DNA of 62,711 nt from Ruminococcus sp. UBA6407 (lineage in GTDB: Bacteria > Bacillota > Clostridia > Oscillospirales > Ruminococcaceae): the NCBI GenBank assembly GCA_002438605.1, contig DJPR01000036.1, positions 1 to 62,711 on the forward strand. The letters run 5' to 3'. The stretch's first letter is position 1; the number at the start of each line of letters is the position of its first letter. Shown piece after piece: positions 42,817-52,341 of the stretch. Below the pieces are notes generated by a model. The model made no database searches. It was not told the origin of the DNA and saw only the letters and a program-made list of their open reading frames with translations. The translations under genes and the position numbers were made by a program.

Positions 42817-45800
42817 TTGGCTACTAAAGCTGTCAGCAAGAAACCGTCGTTTACTGCTGAGGACGTTATGAAAGGCACTAAAAACTGGGCAAAAGGTAAC
42901 TGGGTATATTTTATTGCATTTCTGCTTCCTGCACTTCTGACGTTTATTGCCTATGTCAGATTCGGAATTTATCCGTTTGCATCCGAATCATCTTCACAGG
43001 GTGAAAATGGTTCTGTACTGGTTCTTGACCTTAACGGTCAGTATATTTACTATTTCGAGGCATTGAGAGATGCATTCTGGGGTGACGGAAGCTTCTTCTA
43101 TAACTGGAGCCGTGACCTTTCAGGCGAATTTGTCGGCATCATAGGCTATTATCTTGCCAGTCCGTTTACACTGATTGTAATGCTGCTGCCGAGAACAATG
43201 ATACTCGAAAGCATAATGATTATGCAGCTCTGCAAGCTGGGCACAGCAGGCGTTACATTCTGCCTGTATGTAAGAAAATCAAAGCATCTCAAACCGCTTC
43301 AGGCACTTCTTTTCTCAACTGCATATGCAATGATGTCATACGCTGTTATTCAGCTTATCGACCCTATGTGGATTGACGGCATCATACTTCTGCCGCTTAT
43401 AGTTCTTGGTATCGAATACTTTATAGATGACGGCAGAAAGCTTAACTACATAATTCCGCTTGCACTTATGTTTATATCAAACTTCTATATCGGATATATG
43501 ATTGCAATTTTCGTTGCAATTTACTTCTTCTTCTATCTTTTCTTTGCAACAGAAAATAAGATGAAAGCTGAAGTATATGTAAAGAAGTTTGTATGGTTCG
43601 GCATATCAACAATTGTAGTTCTTATGCTTAGTGCAATAATGATTTTACCTGTATATAATGCTCTTTCACTTGGTAAATTTGAGTTTACAGAGCCTGATTA
43701 CGGCTTTGCTACACAATTTTCACCGATTGAGCTTGTTCCTACACTTCTCCCTAACCAGTATTACTCTGTAAATATGCATGGTAAGCCTGAGATTTACTGC
43801 GGAGTTATTTCACTTGTTCTGCTGCCTCTTTTCTATATGAACAAGAAAATAAAGTTCAACAAAAAGCTCGGATATTCATTTGTTTTATTCCTGCTTTTCT
43901 TCAGTATGTACATCAGACCTGTTGATATGATGTGGCATGGCGGACAGGCTCCTAACTGGCTTCCTTACAGATATTCTTTCCTTATGTCATTTATTCTTGT
44001 GTCGATTGCCGCAACTGTATTTGAACATATTGACGGATTGAAAGCTCCGCTTGCGAAGATTTCCGGAAGCTTTGCCATAATCCTGGCACTTGTTTTATGG
44101 TTCTATCTTAATTCTGATTCATTTGACTATATTCAGGATAAATTCAAATATGTTGCAGCAGGTCCTTACACAACAACAGAATCATATCATGGAGATCAAT
44201 ATGAATATTTCTGGTTTGGTACTCTTGCATTCGGTTCTATTCTTGCCGCAGTTTACCTTATTGGAATTTATATTTACTGCAAGACTAAAAATAAAACAAT
44301 CAAAAATACAATTACCATTGCAATGCTTTGCATTATGGGATTCGAGCTTTCAACGAATGCTTATGACACATTCCTTAAAATCGACAAGGAAGTTGCATAT
44401 TCAAAGGGTGATTCCTATTACAGTGAAACTCAGTCGGGACGTGACGTTACAGATGCTCTCAGGGAATATGATTCAAGCTTCTACAGAGCAGAAAAAACCT
44501 TTAACCGTACTGTAAACGATAACCTTGCATATCGTTTAAGAGGTATCACACATTCAAGCTCAGTAATGAACGCAAAAATTATCAACTTCATTGAAACAAT
44601 GGGTTATAAAATGCAGAGCTTTACAACAAAGTATGAAGGAAATACCATGCTTGCCGATTCACTTCTCGGCATCAAGTATGTAATTCATGCCCCTGATAAG
44701 TATCTTTCTGATACATGGCTTAATCCGCTTTACAATGAAAAACTTACATATGATTATGTAAACAGCGGAAATGAGGCTGCACAGTTCCATATCTATGAAA
44801 ATCCAAATGCACTTTCAATCGGATATATGATTGATGACTCTATAACAAATCTTGCATACCTTGGAAATGATAACCCGTTTAACAGCCAGAATATGTTTAT
44901 GAGTACAATAACAGGCAATACTCAGTTTGAAACAACCCCTGAGGGTTACATTAACATTGTAGGCAACAGAGAATATTATAAACGTATACCTGAAACAATT
45001 GAGCTTTCAGAGTGTGAACAGTATGCGTATGGTTCTGACGGCTATAAATATGTCGGCAATGCAGGTGCAAGTGACCCTGTAATCAATATACACATAACTG
45101 CTGAAAGCAGCAACTACATTTATATGTTCCTTAAGGCACCGTATAAAGAACCTGTTAATACATGGATTTCTACCGAAAAAGACGAAAACGGCAGCTTTGT
45201 AAATCATTCAAGCCTTGGAACAGGTCAGTATTTTGAGGGAACAGAATACGGAATTCTCAGGATAGGTTCATTTGAACCGGGTACTGATATTGAAGTAAGA
45301 CTTACTCTTACAGACCAGCAGAATGACGGTGAGTATTTTACAATCATAAAGGACTTTTTCTTCTATGAATTTGATCAGGCACTCTTTGAACAGGATATTC
45401 AGCAGCTCAAGGAACATCAGTGGAATATATCAGACAATTATACTGAAAGACATCTTGAGGGTACAATTACTGCCGAAGAAGGACAGATTATGCTCCTTAC
45501 AATTCCAAGTGAACCCGGCTGGACAGTAAAAGTAGACGGCAAAAAGGTTGAAACGCTTGAAATACTTAAAGCATTTATCGGTGTAAAGCTTACACCCGGT
45601 CAGCATACTGTATCTGTTACATATACTCCTCCCGGATTTGTGGTAGGTATATTTACACTGATATTAGGAATTGCAGTATGTGTTCTTTTCGGAATTTACG
45701 ACAAAAAGAACAATAAAATTCTTCTTGAAAGAGCAAGAAACAAAAAACTTGGCGTAACTGAAGCTGATGAAGTTCCAAAGCCGGAAACAGCTGCAAGCAA

Positions 45801-45969
45801 GAAAGACAAGATAATTAAGTCTAAGGGTGCAGTCAGCAACCTTGACATAACAGAAGCTGATAAGGCTATTGAGGAGGCTGAAACAAAAACTGCAAAACAG
45901 CAGGCAGAACAGTCAAATCAAAAGACAAAAAACAGTAACAAGAAGAAAAACGGCAAAAAGAAAAAATAA
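42817..45969 (+). CDS. YfhO-family multi-pass membrane protein (putative lipid-linked glycosyltransferase)
   Basis: A 1050-aa protein of the YfhO (bacterial membrane protein, PF09586) family. About 12-14 membrane helices lie in the first 550 residues and near 930-950. Between them is a large extracytoplasmic region (about 560-920). A very Lys-rich cytosolic tail (KKKNGKKKK) ends it. In other Firmicutes YfhO-family proteins glycosylate lipoteichoic acid or related polymers; the donor and target here are unknown. The start is TTG 42817 with AGGAGG 7 nt upstream; an upstream ATG (42712) is part of a hairpin and unlikely. Confidence 0.85.
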   Translation: MATKAVSKKPSFTAEDVMKGTKNWAKGNWVYFIAFLLPALLTFIAYVRFGIYPFASESSSQGENGSVLVLDLNGQYIYYFEALRDAFWGDGSFFYNWSRDLSGEFVGIIGYYLASPFTLIVMLLPRTMILESIMIMQLCKLGTAGVTFCLYVRKSKHLKPLQALLFSTAYAMMSYAVIQLIDPMWIDGIILLPLIVLGIEYFIDDGRKLNYIIPLALMFISNFYIGYMIAIFVAIYFFFYLFFATENKMKAEVYVKKFVWFGISTIVVLMLSAIMILPVYNALSLGKFEFTEPDYGFATQFSPIELVPTLLPNQYYSVNMHGKPEIYCGVISLVLLPLFYMNKKIKFNKKLGYSFVLFLLFFSMYIRPVDMMWHGGQAPNWLPYRYSFLMSFILVSIAATVFEHIDGLKAPLAKISGSFAIILALVLWFYLNSDSFDYIQDKFKYVAAGPYTTTESYHGDQYEYFWFGTLAFGSILAAVYLIGIYIYCKTKNKTIKNTITIAMLCIMGFELSTNAYDTFLKIDKEVAYSKGDSYYSETQSGRDVTDALREYDSSFYRAEKTFNRTVNDNLAYRLRGITHSSSVMNAKIINFIETMGYKMQSFTTKYEGNTMLADSLLGIKYVIHAPDKYLSDTWLNPLYNEKLTYDYVNSGNEAAQFHIYENPNALSIGYMIDDSITNLAYLGNDNPFNSQNMFMSTITGNTQFETTPEGYINIVGNREYYKRIPETIELSECEQYAYGSDGYKYVGNAGASDPVINIHITAESSNYIYMFLKAPYKEPVNTWISTEKDENGSFVNHSSLGTGQYFEGTEYGILRIGSFEPGTDIEVRLTLTDQQNDGEYFTIIKDFFFYEFDQALFEQDIQQLKEHQWNISDNYTERHLEGTITAEEGQIMLLTIPSEPGWTVKVDGKKVETLEILKAFIGVKLTPGQHTVSVTYTPPGFVVGIFTLILGIAVCVLFGIYDKKNNKILLERARNKKLGVTEADEVPKPETAASKKDKIIKSKGAVSNLDITEADKAIEEAETKTAKQQAEQSNQKTKNSNKKKNGKKKK

Positions 45970-45980
45970 TCAAAACTATT

Positions 45981-46010
45981 CGGGGAAAGTTCAGATATGA
46001 GCTTTCCCCG
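45981..46010 (+). other. Hairpin between the YfhO and YkgJ-type genes
   Basis: Perfect 9-bp GC-rich stem CGGGGAAAG / CTTTCCCCG without a T run. It may be a stability element or weak terminator. Confidence 0.45.
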
Positions 46011-46028
46011 AAGTTTAAAGGAGAAAAA

Positions 46029-46514
46029 ATGTTAAAAAAGATTTTAAATCCAAAGGCTTGCGCAGAATGTCAGCTCTGCTGCGTTTTTGATAGATATGAT
46101 GTCTGGGAAACACCTGTTTTTACAGAAGAAATCAGTGATATGCTGCTGGAAAAAAAGCCTGATACAAAATTTATCAGCAAAGACGGCGGCTATATTTTCA
46201 GAGTGGAAAAGCTTGAAGAAAATGACCTGTTTTACTGTCCTGCACTTGATAAAGCAAAAGGCTGTATTCTTGGTGACAATAAACCGTTTGACTGCCGTAT
46301 ATGGCCTTACAGAATTATGAATGTTGAGGGCAGACGTGCCATTACAATTGCACCAATTTGTGAGGAGCTTTTTAATCGTCCGCTTTCAGAGCTTGTCGGC
46401 TTTATGAAAAAGGAGCTTGCAGATGTTATATTTGATTATGCAAACAAGCATCCTGAAATCGTAAAGGAATATGACAGCATGTATCCGATTTTGCTGCTTG
46501 AAGACAAAAAGTAA
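46029..46514 (+). CDS. YkgJ-type cysteine-cluster protein
   Basis: A 161-aa cytosolic protein with the YkgJ/UPF0153 pattern of eight cysteines predicted to bind a zinc or Fe-S centre: KACAECQLCC near the N-terminus, FYCPALDKAKGCILGDNKPFDCRIWPYR in the middle, and a later Cys. Function unproven in the family. AAAGGAG precedes the ATG. Confidence 0.8.
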   Translation: MLKKILNPKACAECQLCCVFDRYDVWETPVFTEEISDMLLEKKPDTKFISKDGGYIFRVEKLEENDLFYCPALDKAKGCILGDNKPFDCRIWPYRIMNVEGRRAITIAPICEELFNRPLSELVGFMKKELADVIFDYANKHPEIVKEYDSMYPILLLEDKK

Positions 46515-46515
46515 T

Positions 46516-46569
46516 TCCAACAGCACCATACAAAGTAATCAGATGTACTTTATACGGTGCTGTATTATT
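46516..46569 (+). terminator. Terminator after the cysteine-cluster gene
   Basis: Hairpin AGCACCATACAAAGTA / TACTTTATACGGTGCT (one mismatch), then GTATTATTTT. Confidence 0.75.
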
Positions 46570-46649
46570 TTCCATTGTACGCCTGACGCATACAAGCGTA
46601 TTCACTAAAAAAACAATCCGATGGATAGTTTTTTTGTTTTATAAATCAA

Positions 46650-46678
46650 TTGATTTTAGGTGTAAAATGTCATATAAT
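46650..46678 (+). promoter_or_regulatory. Promoter of the structured RNA / aspartokinase transcript
   Basis: -35 TTGATT (46650-46655), 17 bp, -10 TATAAT (46673-46678). The predicted start, about 46684, coincides with the base of the long stem described next. Confidence 0.75.
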
Positions 46679-46679
46679 A

Positions 46680-46842
46680 ATATGGGTTTCTCTAAAAGCC
46701 CTTTTTGAGAAAAGACTATGCACATTATATGCTGCGTCAAGCCCTTTTGTAGTGCAAAAGCACGCCTGCGAGAGCTTTCCTTGCATCTGTTGCACCTATT
46801 TGTTTCTTCTTGCTCAAAACTGGTTTTTAGAGGAACCCATAT
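46680..46842 (+). ncRNA. Candidate rod-shaped structured RNA (6S-like or leader RNA)
   Basis: The 5' strand 46680-46709 pairs with 46813-46842 over 30 positions, broken only by one 2x2 internal loop and two wobbles (outer arms ATATGGGTTTCTCTAAAA / TTTTAGAGGAACCCATAT). The inner 100 nt has a GTGC-AAAA-GCAC tip and smaller pairings. A promoter fires at the base of the stem. Size, rod shape and open centre recall 6S RNA. It does not match the lysine riboswitch pattern. As aspartokinase begins 30 nt later it may instead be an mRNA leader. Confidence 0.5.
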
Positions 46843-46872
46843 GTAGATTTTATTAAAAAGGAATGAATTTTC

Positions 46873-48207
46873 ATGGGTTTAAAGGTTGTTAAATTCGGAG
46901 GCAGCAGCTTGGCTGACGCAAATCAGTTCAAAAAGGTTGCCAATATTATAAAAAGTGATGATAGGCGTAAATTTGTTGTTCCGTCTGCTCCCGGAAAAAG
47001 ATTTTCAGATGATATAAAAATCACTGATATGCTTTATAAATGCTGTGAACTTGCAGGAAGCGGTGTGGACTTTGATGAGGACTTTAATGTCATTATAGAC
47101 AGATACAACGGTATAATCAAGGATTTGGGTGTTGATATTTCGCTTGACCATGAGTTTGAGGATATAAAAAAAGAGCTGAAAACAAGACCTGCTCGTGACT
47201 TTGCTGCAAGCCGAGGAGAATATCTTAACGGTAAAATTCTCGCAGCTTACTTAGGCTTTGAGTTTGTTGACGCAGCAGAAGTCATTACATTTGATACAAA
47301 GGGATTGCTTCTCCTTGATGAAACAGTAAATAAAATCCGCAAAAGACTTGAAAATGTTGATGCAGCTGTTATACCAGGCTTTTACGGAAGTACAACGGAA
47401 GGCATTGTAAAAACATTCTCACGAGGCGGTTCGGATGTTACAGGTTCAATTCTTGCAAATGCTGTTAAGGCTGATATATACGAAAACTGGACTGATGTTT
47501 CAGGATTTCTCGTTGCTGACCCAAGGGTCGTAGAAAATCCTGATGTCATAAATGTAATCACATATAAGGAACTCAGAGAGCTTGCGTACATGGGTGCTTC
47601 TGTTCTTCACGAGGACGCTATTTTCCCTGTAAGAACAGCAGGTATTCCGATTAATATTAAGAATACAAATAAACCTGAAGATGCAGGAACAATGATAGTT
47701 TCCGATGACCATGACTTTGAGGACGAAAGTAATGCATATACCATTACAGGTATTGCAGGACGCAAGGGATTCAGCACAATTAATATTGAAAAGGCAATGA
47801 TGAACAGTGAAATGGGATTTGGAATGAAAGTCCTCAGGGTTCTGGCTGATAATAATGTTTCCTTTGAGCATATGCCGTCAGGAATTGATACAATGAGTAT
47901 AACTGTTGATACAAACAGTCTTAATCCTGTAAGGGAAAAGGTGCTTTCACAGCTTCGCAAAGAGGTTAATCCTGACCACCTTGAAATTGAGGACGGCATT
48001 GCACTTCTTGCTGTTGTAGGACGCAGAATGAAAAATACAAGAGGTACAGTTGCAAGAATATTTGCATCTATGGCTCATGCAAGAATTAATGTTAAGATGA
48101 TAGACCAGGGTTCAAGCGAGCTTAATGTAATTATCGGTGTAAGTGAAAATGACTTGAATGAGGCTATACGCAGAATTTACGATATGTTTATCAGTTCTGA
48201 AAAATAA
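46873..48207 (+). CDS. lysC: Aspartokinase
   Basis: A 444-aa enzyme phosphorylating aspartate, first step to lysine, threonine, methionine and diaminopimelate. The kinase domain begins KVVKFGGSSLAD. FSRGGSDVTGSILA and the ENWTDVSGFLVADPR segment are the substrate and ATP regions. Two ACT domains lie at about 310-440 (TGIAGRKGFSTINIEKAMM; LLAVVGRRMKNTRGTVARIFASMAHARINVKMIDQGSSELNVIIGV), implying feedback control. AAAGGAATG precedes the ATG. It stands alone between the structured RNA and a terminator. Confidence 0.94.
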   Translation: MGLKVVKFGGSSLADANQFKKVANIIKSDDRRKFVVPSAPGKRFSDDIKITDMLYKCCELAGSGVDFDEDFNVIIDRYNGIIKDLGVDISLDHEFEDIKKELKTRPARDFAASRGEYLNGKILAAYLGFEFVDAAEVITFDTKGLLLLDETVNKIRKRLENVDAAVIPGFYGSTTEGIVKTFSRGGSDVTGSILANAVKADIYENWTDVSGFLVADPRVVENPDVINVITYKELRELAYMGASVLHEDAIFPVRTAGIPINIKNTNKPEDAGTMIVSDDHDFEDESNAYTITGIAGRKGFSTINIEKAMMNSEMGFGMKVLRVLADNNVSFEHMPSGIDTMSITVDTNSLNPVREKVLSQLRKEVNPDHLEIEDGIALLAVVGRRMKNTRGTVARIFASMAHARINVKMIDQGSSELNVIIGVSENDLNEAIRRIYDMFISSEK

Positions 48208-48227
48208 GATTTTATAATCAGTAATTT

Positions 48228-48274
48228 TAAGGCAACAGTGTGTAAGCTTTTTACGCTGTTGCCTTAATTTTGTT
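48228..48274 (+). terminator. Aspartokinase terminator
   Basis: Hairpin AAGGCAACAG...CTGTTGCCTT with inner GTAA/TTAC pairs, followed by TAATTTTGTT. The outer arms again begin AAGGCAAC, like the dispersed repeats. Confidence 0.8.
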
Positions 48275-48354
48275 ATTTGGTTCGTTTCTTTTCACAATAA
48301 AAAACCACTTTTTATTGACTTATAAGACGTATAGTACATATTTTAAAAAAGCTA

Positions 48355-48383
48355 TTGCTTTTTCTTTGAAAAAATGGCATAAT
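48355..48383 (+). promoter_or_regulatory. Candidate guaA promoter
   Basis: -35 TTGCTT (48355-48360), 17 bp, -10 CATAAT (48378-48383). It leaves a leader of about 300 nt that contains a dispersed repeat. A TTGACT at 48315 lacks a good -10. No purine riboswitch pattern is seen. Confidence 0.45.
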
Positions 48384-48532
48384 TAAAGTAATAATAAAGG
48401 AATACAGCTATTATACTTCATGATATTGCAAAAATACATTTCTGCAAACAAGAAATTTCGTCTGCCTGTATCATCTTCTTCACTATACAGCAGGCGTGCT
48501 TTCGTTGTCTTTCTTGATATGTGAAATTTATG

Positions 48533-48606
48533 TGTAATATGACGGAAAATTTGCAAGTTTATGACGTGCAAAGTCCTTTGACGTGCTTTGTGCGGTGTTG
48601 CCTTAT
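48533..48606 (+). repeat. Dispersed palindromic repeat in the guaA leader
   Basis: A 74-bp copy: ACGGAAAATTTGCAAGTTTA then TGACGTGCAAAGTCC, ending TGCTTTGTGCGGTGTTGCC. The right end arm is intact and the left arm is not recognisable. Shares its core with the copies at 14880 and 28101. Confidence 0.75.
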
Positions 48607-48688
48607 ACACCTTTTGCAGCAGCGTGAAGTATATATCAAATTTGTAATATTAGCATGACGCATTTGCGTTTGCAGATTGGAGAGTTTT

Positions 48689-50221
48689 ATGACACATCAG
48701 CTTTGTATTGTTCTTGACTTCGGCGGTCAGTATAATCAGCTTATTGCAAGAAGAGTTCGTGAATGCGGTGTATACTGTGAAGTAAAAAGCTACAAGACTC
48801 CTCTTGAAGAAATTAAAAGGTTAAATCCTGTAGGTATTATCTTTACAGGTGGCCCGAATAGTGTTTATGAGGAGAGTTCTCCGCATATATCAAAAGAGAT
48901 TTTTGAGATGGGAATACCGATTTTAGGCATTTGCTATGGCTGTCAGCTTATGGCATATACTCTTGACGGTAAAGTTTCTACATGCATCAATTCAGAGTAC
49001 GGAAAAACAGAAACATTTTATGATAATTCAAGTCTTATTTTTAATGAGCTTTCAGATAAGTCAGTATCATGGATGAGTCATACCGACTATATTTCAGAAC
49101 TTCCTCAGGGCTTTAAAATTACTGCACATACAGATAACTGTCCTGTTGCTGCTATGGAAAATGCAGAGAAAAAGCTTTATGCAGTTCAGTTTCATCCTGA
49201 AGTTAATCATACACAGAATGGCCTTAATATGATAAACGGCTTCTTAAAAAATGTATGCGGATGTACAGGCGACTGGACTATGGAGAACTATGCTAAAACA
49301 GCTATTGCTGACATACGCAAAAAGGTTGGCGACGGCAAGGTTCTGCTTGCACTTTCAGGCGGTGTTGACAGCTCTGTTGCAGCAGCACTGCTCGCAAAAG
49401 CTGTCGGCAATCAGCTTACCTGTATTTTCGTTGACCATGGCTTTATGCGTAAAAATGAGGGTGACGAGGTTGAAGCTGCTTTTGCTGACTGGGGTATAAA
49501 TTTTGTAAGGGTTAACGCTAAGGAACAGTTTATGTCAAAGCTCAGGGGAGTATCTGACCCTGAAACAAAGCGTAAGACAATAGGTGAGGAGTTCATCAGA
49601 GTTTTTGAACAGGAAGCAAAGAAAATAGGAACTGTGGACTATCTTGTTCAGGGTACGATTTATCCTGACGTTATTGAAAGCGGTTCAGGTGATGCTGCTG
49701 TTATAAAGTCACATCATAACGTTGGCGGTCTGCCTGATTATGTAGACTTTAAGGAAATTATTGAGCCATTGAGAATGCTTTTCAAGGACGAGGTTCGTCA
49801 GTTGGGTATTGAGCTTGGACTTTCAGAAGTTCTTGTATGGCGTCAGCCATTTCCGGGTCCCGGACTTGCTATAAGAATTATTGGTGATATTACTGATGAA
49901 AAGCTTGAAATACTTCAGGATGCTGACTATATTTTCAGAGAGGAAATTGCTAAAGCAGGTCTTGACAGAAAAATAAATCAGTATTTTGCAGTGCTTACAA
50001 ATATGCGTTCAGTGGGAGTTATGGGCGACAGCAGAACATATGATTACACTCTTGCTCTCAGAGGTGTTACTACAACTGATTTCATGACTGCGGACTTTGC
50101 TAAAATTCCATATGAGGTTCTTGAAATTGCTGCTGCAAGAATTGTGAATGAAGTAAAGCATATTAACCGTGTTGTTTATGATATTACTACTAAGCCACCG
50201 TCAACTATTGAGTGGGAATAA
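48689..50221 (+). CDS. guaA: GMP synthase (glutamine-hydrolysing)
   Basis: A 510-aa bifunctional enzyme making GMP from XMP. A class I glutamine amidotransferase (1-195) has nucleophile Cys82 in GICYGCQ and FHPEVNHT. An ATP-pyrophosphatase follows with PP-loop LSGGVDSSV, and then the dimerisation domain ending KPPSTIEWE. The start is ATG 48689; an upstream in-frame TTG lies inside the GGAG ribosome site. Its 3' end (GAGTGGGAATAA) is a known entry site for integrative elements, and one begins right after it. Confidence 0.96.
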   Translation: MTHQLCIVLDFGGQYNQLIARRVRECGVYCEVKSYKTPLEEIKRLNPVGIIFTGGPNSVYEESSPHISKEIFEMGIPILGICYGCQLMAYTLDGKVSTCINSEYGKTETFYDNSSLIFNELSDKSVSWMSHTDYISELPQGFKITAHTDNCPVAAMENAEKKLYAVQFHPEVNHTQNGLNMINGFLKNVCGCTGDWTMENYAKTAIADIRKKVGDGKVLLALSGGVDSSVAAALLAKAVGNQLTCIFVDHGFMRKNEGDEVEAAFADWGINFVRVNAKEQFMSKLRGVSDPETKRKTIGEEFIRVFEQEAKKIGTVDYLVQGTIYPDVIESGSGDAAVIKSHHNVGGLPDYVDFKEIIEPLRMLFKDEVRQLGIELGLSEVLVWRQPFPGPGLAIRIIGDITDEKLEILQDADYIFREEIAKAGLDRKINQYFAVLTNMRSVGVMGDSRTYDYTLALRGVTTTDFMTADFAKIPYEVLEIAAARIVNEVKHINRVVYDITTKPPSTIEWE

Positions 50222-50236
50222 TAAACAAGAAACAAG

Positions 50237-50276
50237 GCCTCGGAAACGGCGTAGATACGCCATTTCCGAAACCTTA
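50237..50276 (+). terminator. Hairpin after guaA
   Basis: Long imperfect stem TCGGAAACGGCGTA / TACGCCATTTCCGA followed by AACCTTAAAAA rather than T run. It may be guaA's terminator or part of the element's left end. 50277-50340 shows nothing further. Confidence 0.5.
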
Positions 50277-50340
50277 AAAATCCAGTGATAACAATTTGAT
50301 AACAGGAAGTTGAGCGGCATTGTTCTGCGTATCAAGTGGC

Positions 50341-50832
50341 TTACAGGTTACGCCACTCTTTTGCAGGTTCATGTTTACCGCAGTCATCGGTCGTTTTCGG
50401 CCAGTTTAGCTTCCATTCTGTATATTCGGCCTTGCTGATCTTACCGTCAGCAAGGTCTTTTTTTCGTCTCTGCCACTCGGAAAGGAGGTCAGTCATCAGG
50501 ATAGAGCCGAAAACAACACCCTTGCGTTTGTTGCCGTCCTCGTCCTCGCAGTCAAGAATACTGATCGGGTAATGCTCATCAAGCTCAAAGAGAAGCTCCA
50601 TAACGCCTTCCGCTCCGAGTATCTCATCATCAGCAAGGAATCGAGGGTTCACGTCCAATGCCTCGGCAAGCAATTCGACAAGTGCCTGCTTGGGTGTGCG
50701 TGTGCCGGATTCATACTGTGCGATGCGGACATCGGCGGATTTCTCATCAAATCCGACAGCCATACCGAGCTGTTTCTGCGTCATTCCTCTGAAATCACGA
50801 ATGCGGTGTATTTTATCTCCCATTATACTCAT
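50341..50832 (-). CDS. XRE-family transcriptional regulator
   Basis: A 163-aa protein with an N-terminal Cro/CI helix-turn-helix (about 5-65; GDKIHRIRDFRGMTQKQLGMAVGF...RIAQYESGTRTPKQALVELLAEALDV). The acidic middle may sense another protein, and WQRRKKDLADGKISKAEYTEWKLNWP is a helical tail. It is divergent from the excisionase-integrase operon and probably represses it through the TTTGTTTAGCA sites at 50906-50997. AAGGAG precedes the ATG at 50832; a second in-frame ATG at 50823 is possible. Confidence 0.85.
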   Translation of the reverse strand: MSIMGDKIHRIRDFRGMTQKQLGMAVGFDEKSADVRIAQYESGTRTPKQALVELLAEALDVNPRFLADDEILGAEGVMELLFELDEHYPISILDCEDEDGNKRKGVVFGSILMTDLLSEWQRRKKDLADGKISKAEYTEWKLNWPKTTDDCGKHEPAKEWRNL

Positions 50833-50905
50833 GGTGGTTTACTCCTTATAATATCGTTCTGTTAGTAGAATCATTATAACATATATGTTTAAGTCAGTCA
50901 AGAGA

Positions 50906-50998
50906 TGCTAAACAAAAAAATTTAGAAAATACGCAAAAGTGTCTTGACAAAAGCAAATTTGTTTAGCATAATGGAATTAAGCAAAAATGTTTAGAACA
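50906..50998 (+). promoter_or_regulatory. Integration-operon promoter with repeated operator
   Basis: -35 TTGACA (50944-50949), 17 bp, -10 CATAAT (50967-50972). The sequence TTTGTTTAGCA overlaps the spacer and -10 (50958-50968) and occurs inverted at 50906-50916 (TGCTAAACAAA). A partial ATGTTTAGAAC follows near 50988. These are probable operators for the divergent XRE protein. Confidence 0.75.
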
Positions 50999-51037
50999 GA
51001 TTTTGCGAATACAGAACACAGAAAGGAACAAATGTAT

Positions 51038-51241
51038 ATGTCAGAAAAATTTATTCGTGCAGAGGAAGTTGCTGAGGTTATGGAGATCTCTGTTGCCTAT
51101 GCGTACAAAATCATTCGTAAACTCAATCAGGAACTTTCCGACAAAGGGTTTATCACAGTAACAGGCAGAGTGAACCGTGAGTACTTTAACGAGCGAGTGT
51201 ACTCGGTGAACCCTCCCAAAAAGAAAGCTGGTGAGGAATAA
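51038..51241 (+). CDS. Excisionase-like HTH protein
   Basis: A 67-aa protein (MSEKFIRAEEVAEVMEISVAYAYKIIRKLNQELSDKG...) with a MerR/excisionase-type helix-turn-helix; small partners like this precede Tn916-type integrases and direct excision. AAAGGAA lies 10 nt before ATG 51038; an ATG at 51032 is too close. Stop and integrase start overlap (TAATG). Confidence 0.8.
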   Translation: MSEKFIRAEEVAEVMEISVAYAYKIIRKLNQELSDKGFITVTGRVNREYFNERVYSVNPPKKKAGEE

Positions 51242-52341
51242 TGCCCGTATATAAGGATAAAAACGGCACTTGGTATGCTATGGTTCGTTATGAGGACTGG
51301 CAGGGGGAGCGAAAACAAAAGTGCAAGCGTGGCTTTGTTACCAAACGTGAGGCACAGAACTGGGAGCGAAGATTTCTGCTTCAGGCAAACAGTGACCTTG
51401 ATATGCTGTTTAAGGACTTCTACAAGCTGTATGAACAGGATATGAGATCTCGCTTGAAACAGAATACATGGGAACATAAGGCATACGTCATTCAGTCGAA
51501 AATCCTCCCTTATTTCGGGGATAAACCGATGAAGGACATTCAGGCAAGGGATGTGCTTGCGTGGCAGAATGAACTGCTTCGTCACCGTGACAAAAACGGA
51601 AAGCCCTATTCGGAAACGTATTTGAAGAATCTGCACAATCAGCTTTCCTGTATTTTTAACCATGCGGTTCGCTACTATGATCTTGGCGTAAACCCAGCTG
51701 CCAAAGCTGGAAGTATTGGCGTAAAGAACGCCAAAGAGATGAACTTCTGGACAAAGGACGAATATATGCAGTTTTCTGAGGTCATGATGGACAAACCAGT
51801 TTCGTTTTATGCCTTTGAAATGCTGTATTGGTGCGGTATCCGTCTTGGCGAACTGTTGGCTCTCACACCAGAGGACTTTGATTTCCAGAATCGAAAACTC
51901 CGCATTAACAAGTCCTATCAGCGTATCAAGGGGCAGGACGTTATTACAGAGCCGAAAACCAAGAAAAGCAACCGTACCATTGAAATGCCTGATTTTCTTT
52001 GTGAGGAGATGCAGGACTATCTCCGTATGCTTTACGATCAGAAATCAGATGAGCGTATTTTCACAATATCCAAGAGTTATTTGCATCACGAGATGGACAG
52101 AGGGGTAAAAGAAACGGGTTTGAAGCATATCCGTATCCATGATCTGCGTCACAGCCATGTTTCGCTCCTAATCGAACTTGGGTTTTCGGCTGTTGCTATT
52201 GCAGATCGTGTGGGACATGAGAGCATTGAGATCACTTACCGCTATGCACATCTGTTTCCGTCGAAACAGGCGGAGATGGCAAATAAGCTCGAAGAGCTGA
52301 AAAAGAAAAGAGGTGATGCAGATGTCAGCGAAAAATCTTGA
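51241..52341 (+). CDS. Tyrosine integrase of the guaA element
   Basis: A 366-aa integrase: arm-binding N-terminal domain (1-50; DKNGTWYAMVRYEDWQGERKQKCKRGF), core-binding domain (about 60-160), catalytic domain with Arg in YWCGIRLGELLAL, Lys in KTKKSNRTIEMP, HDLRHSHVS and GHESIEITYRYAHL with the tyrosine nucleophile. A Tn916/ICE-type enzyme; likely responsible for insertion at guaA. Unlike the recombinase at 28427, its gene is not flanked by inverted core sites. Confidence 0.93.
   Translation: MPVYKDKNGTWYAMVRYEDWQGERKQKCKRGFVTKREAQNWERRFLLQANSDLDMLFKDFYKLYEQDMRSRLKQNTWEHKAYVIQSKILPYFGDKPMKDIQARDVLAWQNELLRHRDKNGKPYSETYLKNLHNQLSCIFNHAVRYYDLGVNPAAKAGSIGVKNAKEMNFWTKDEYMQFSEVMMDKPVSFYAFEMLYWCGIRLGELLALTPEDFDFQNRKLRINKSYQRIKGQDVITEPKTKKSNRTIEMPDFLCEEMQDYLRMLYDQKSDERIFTISKSYLHHEMDRGVKETGLKHIRIHDLRHSHVSLLIELGFSAVAIADRVGHESIEITYRYAHLFPSKQAEMANKLEELKKKRGDADVSEKS

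Noticed and set aside
46680..46872. Lysine riboswitch before aspartokinase
   Set aside because: The conserved L-box stretches are not present; the region is a single long rod. Reported as an unassigned structured RNA instead.
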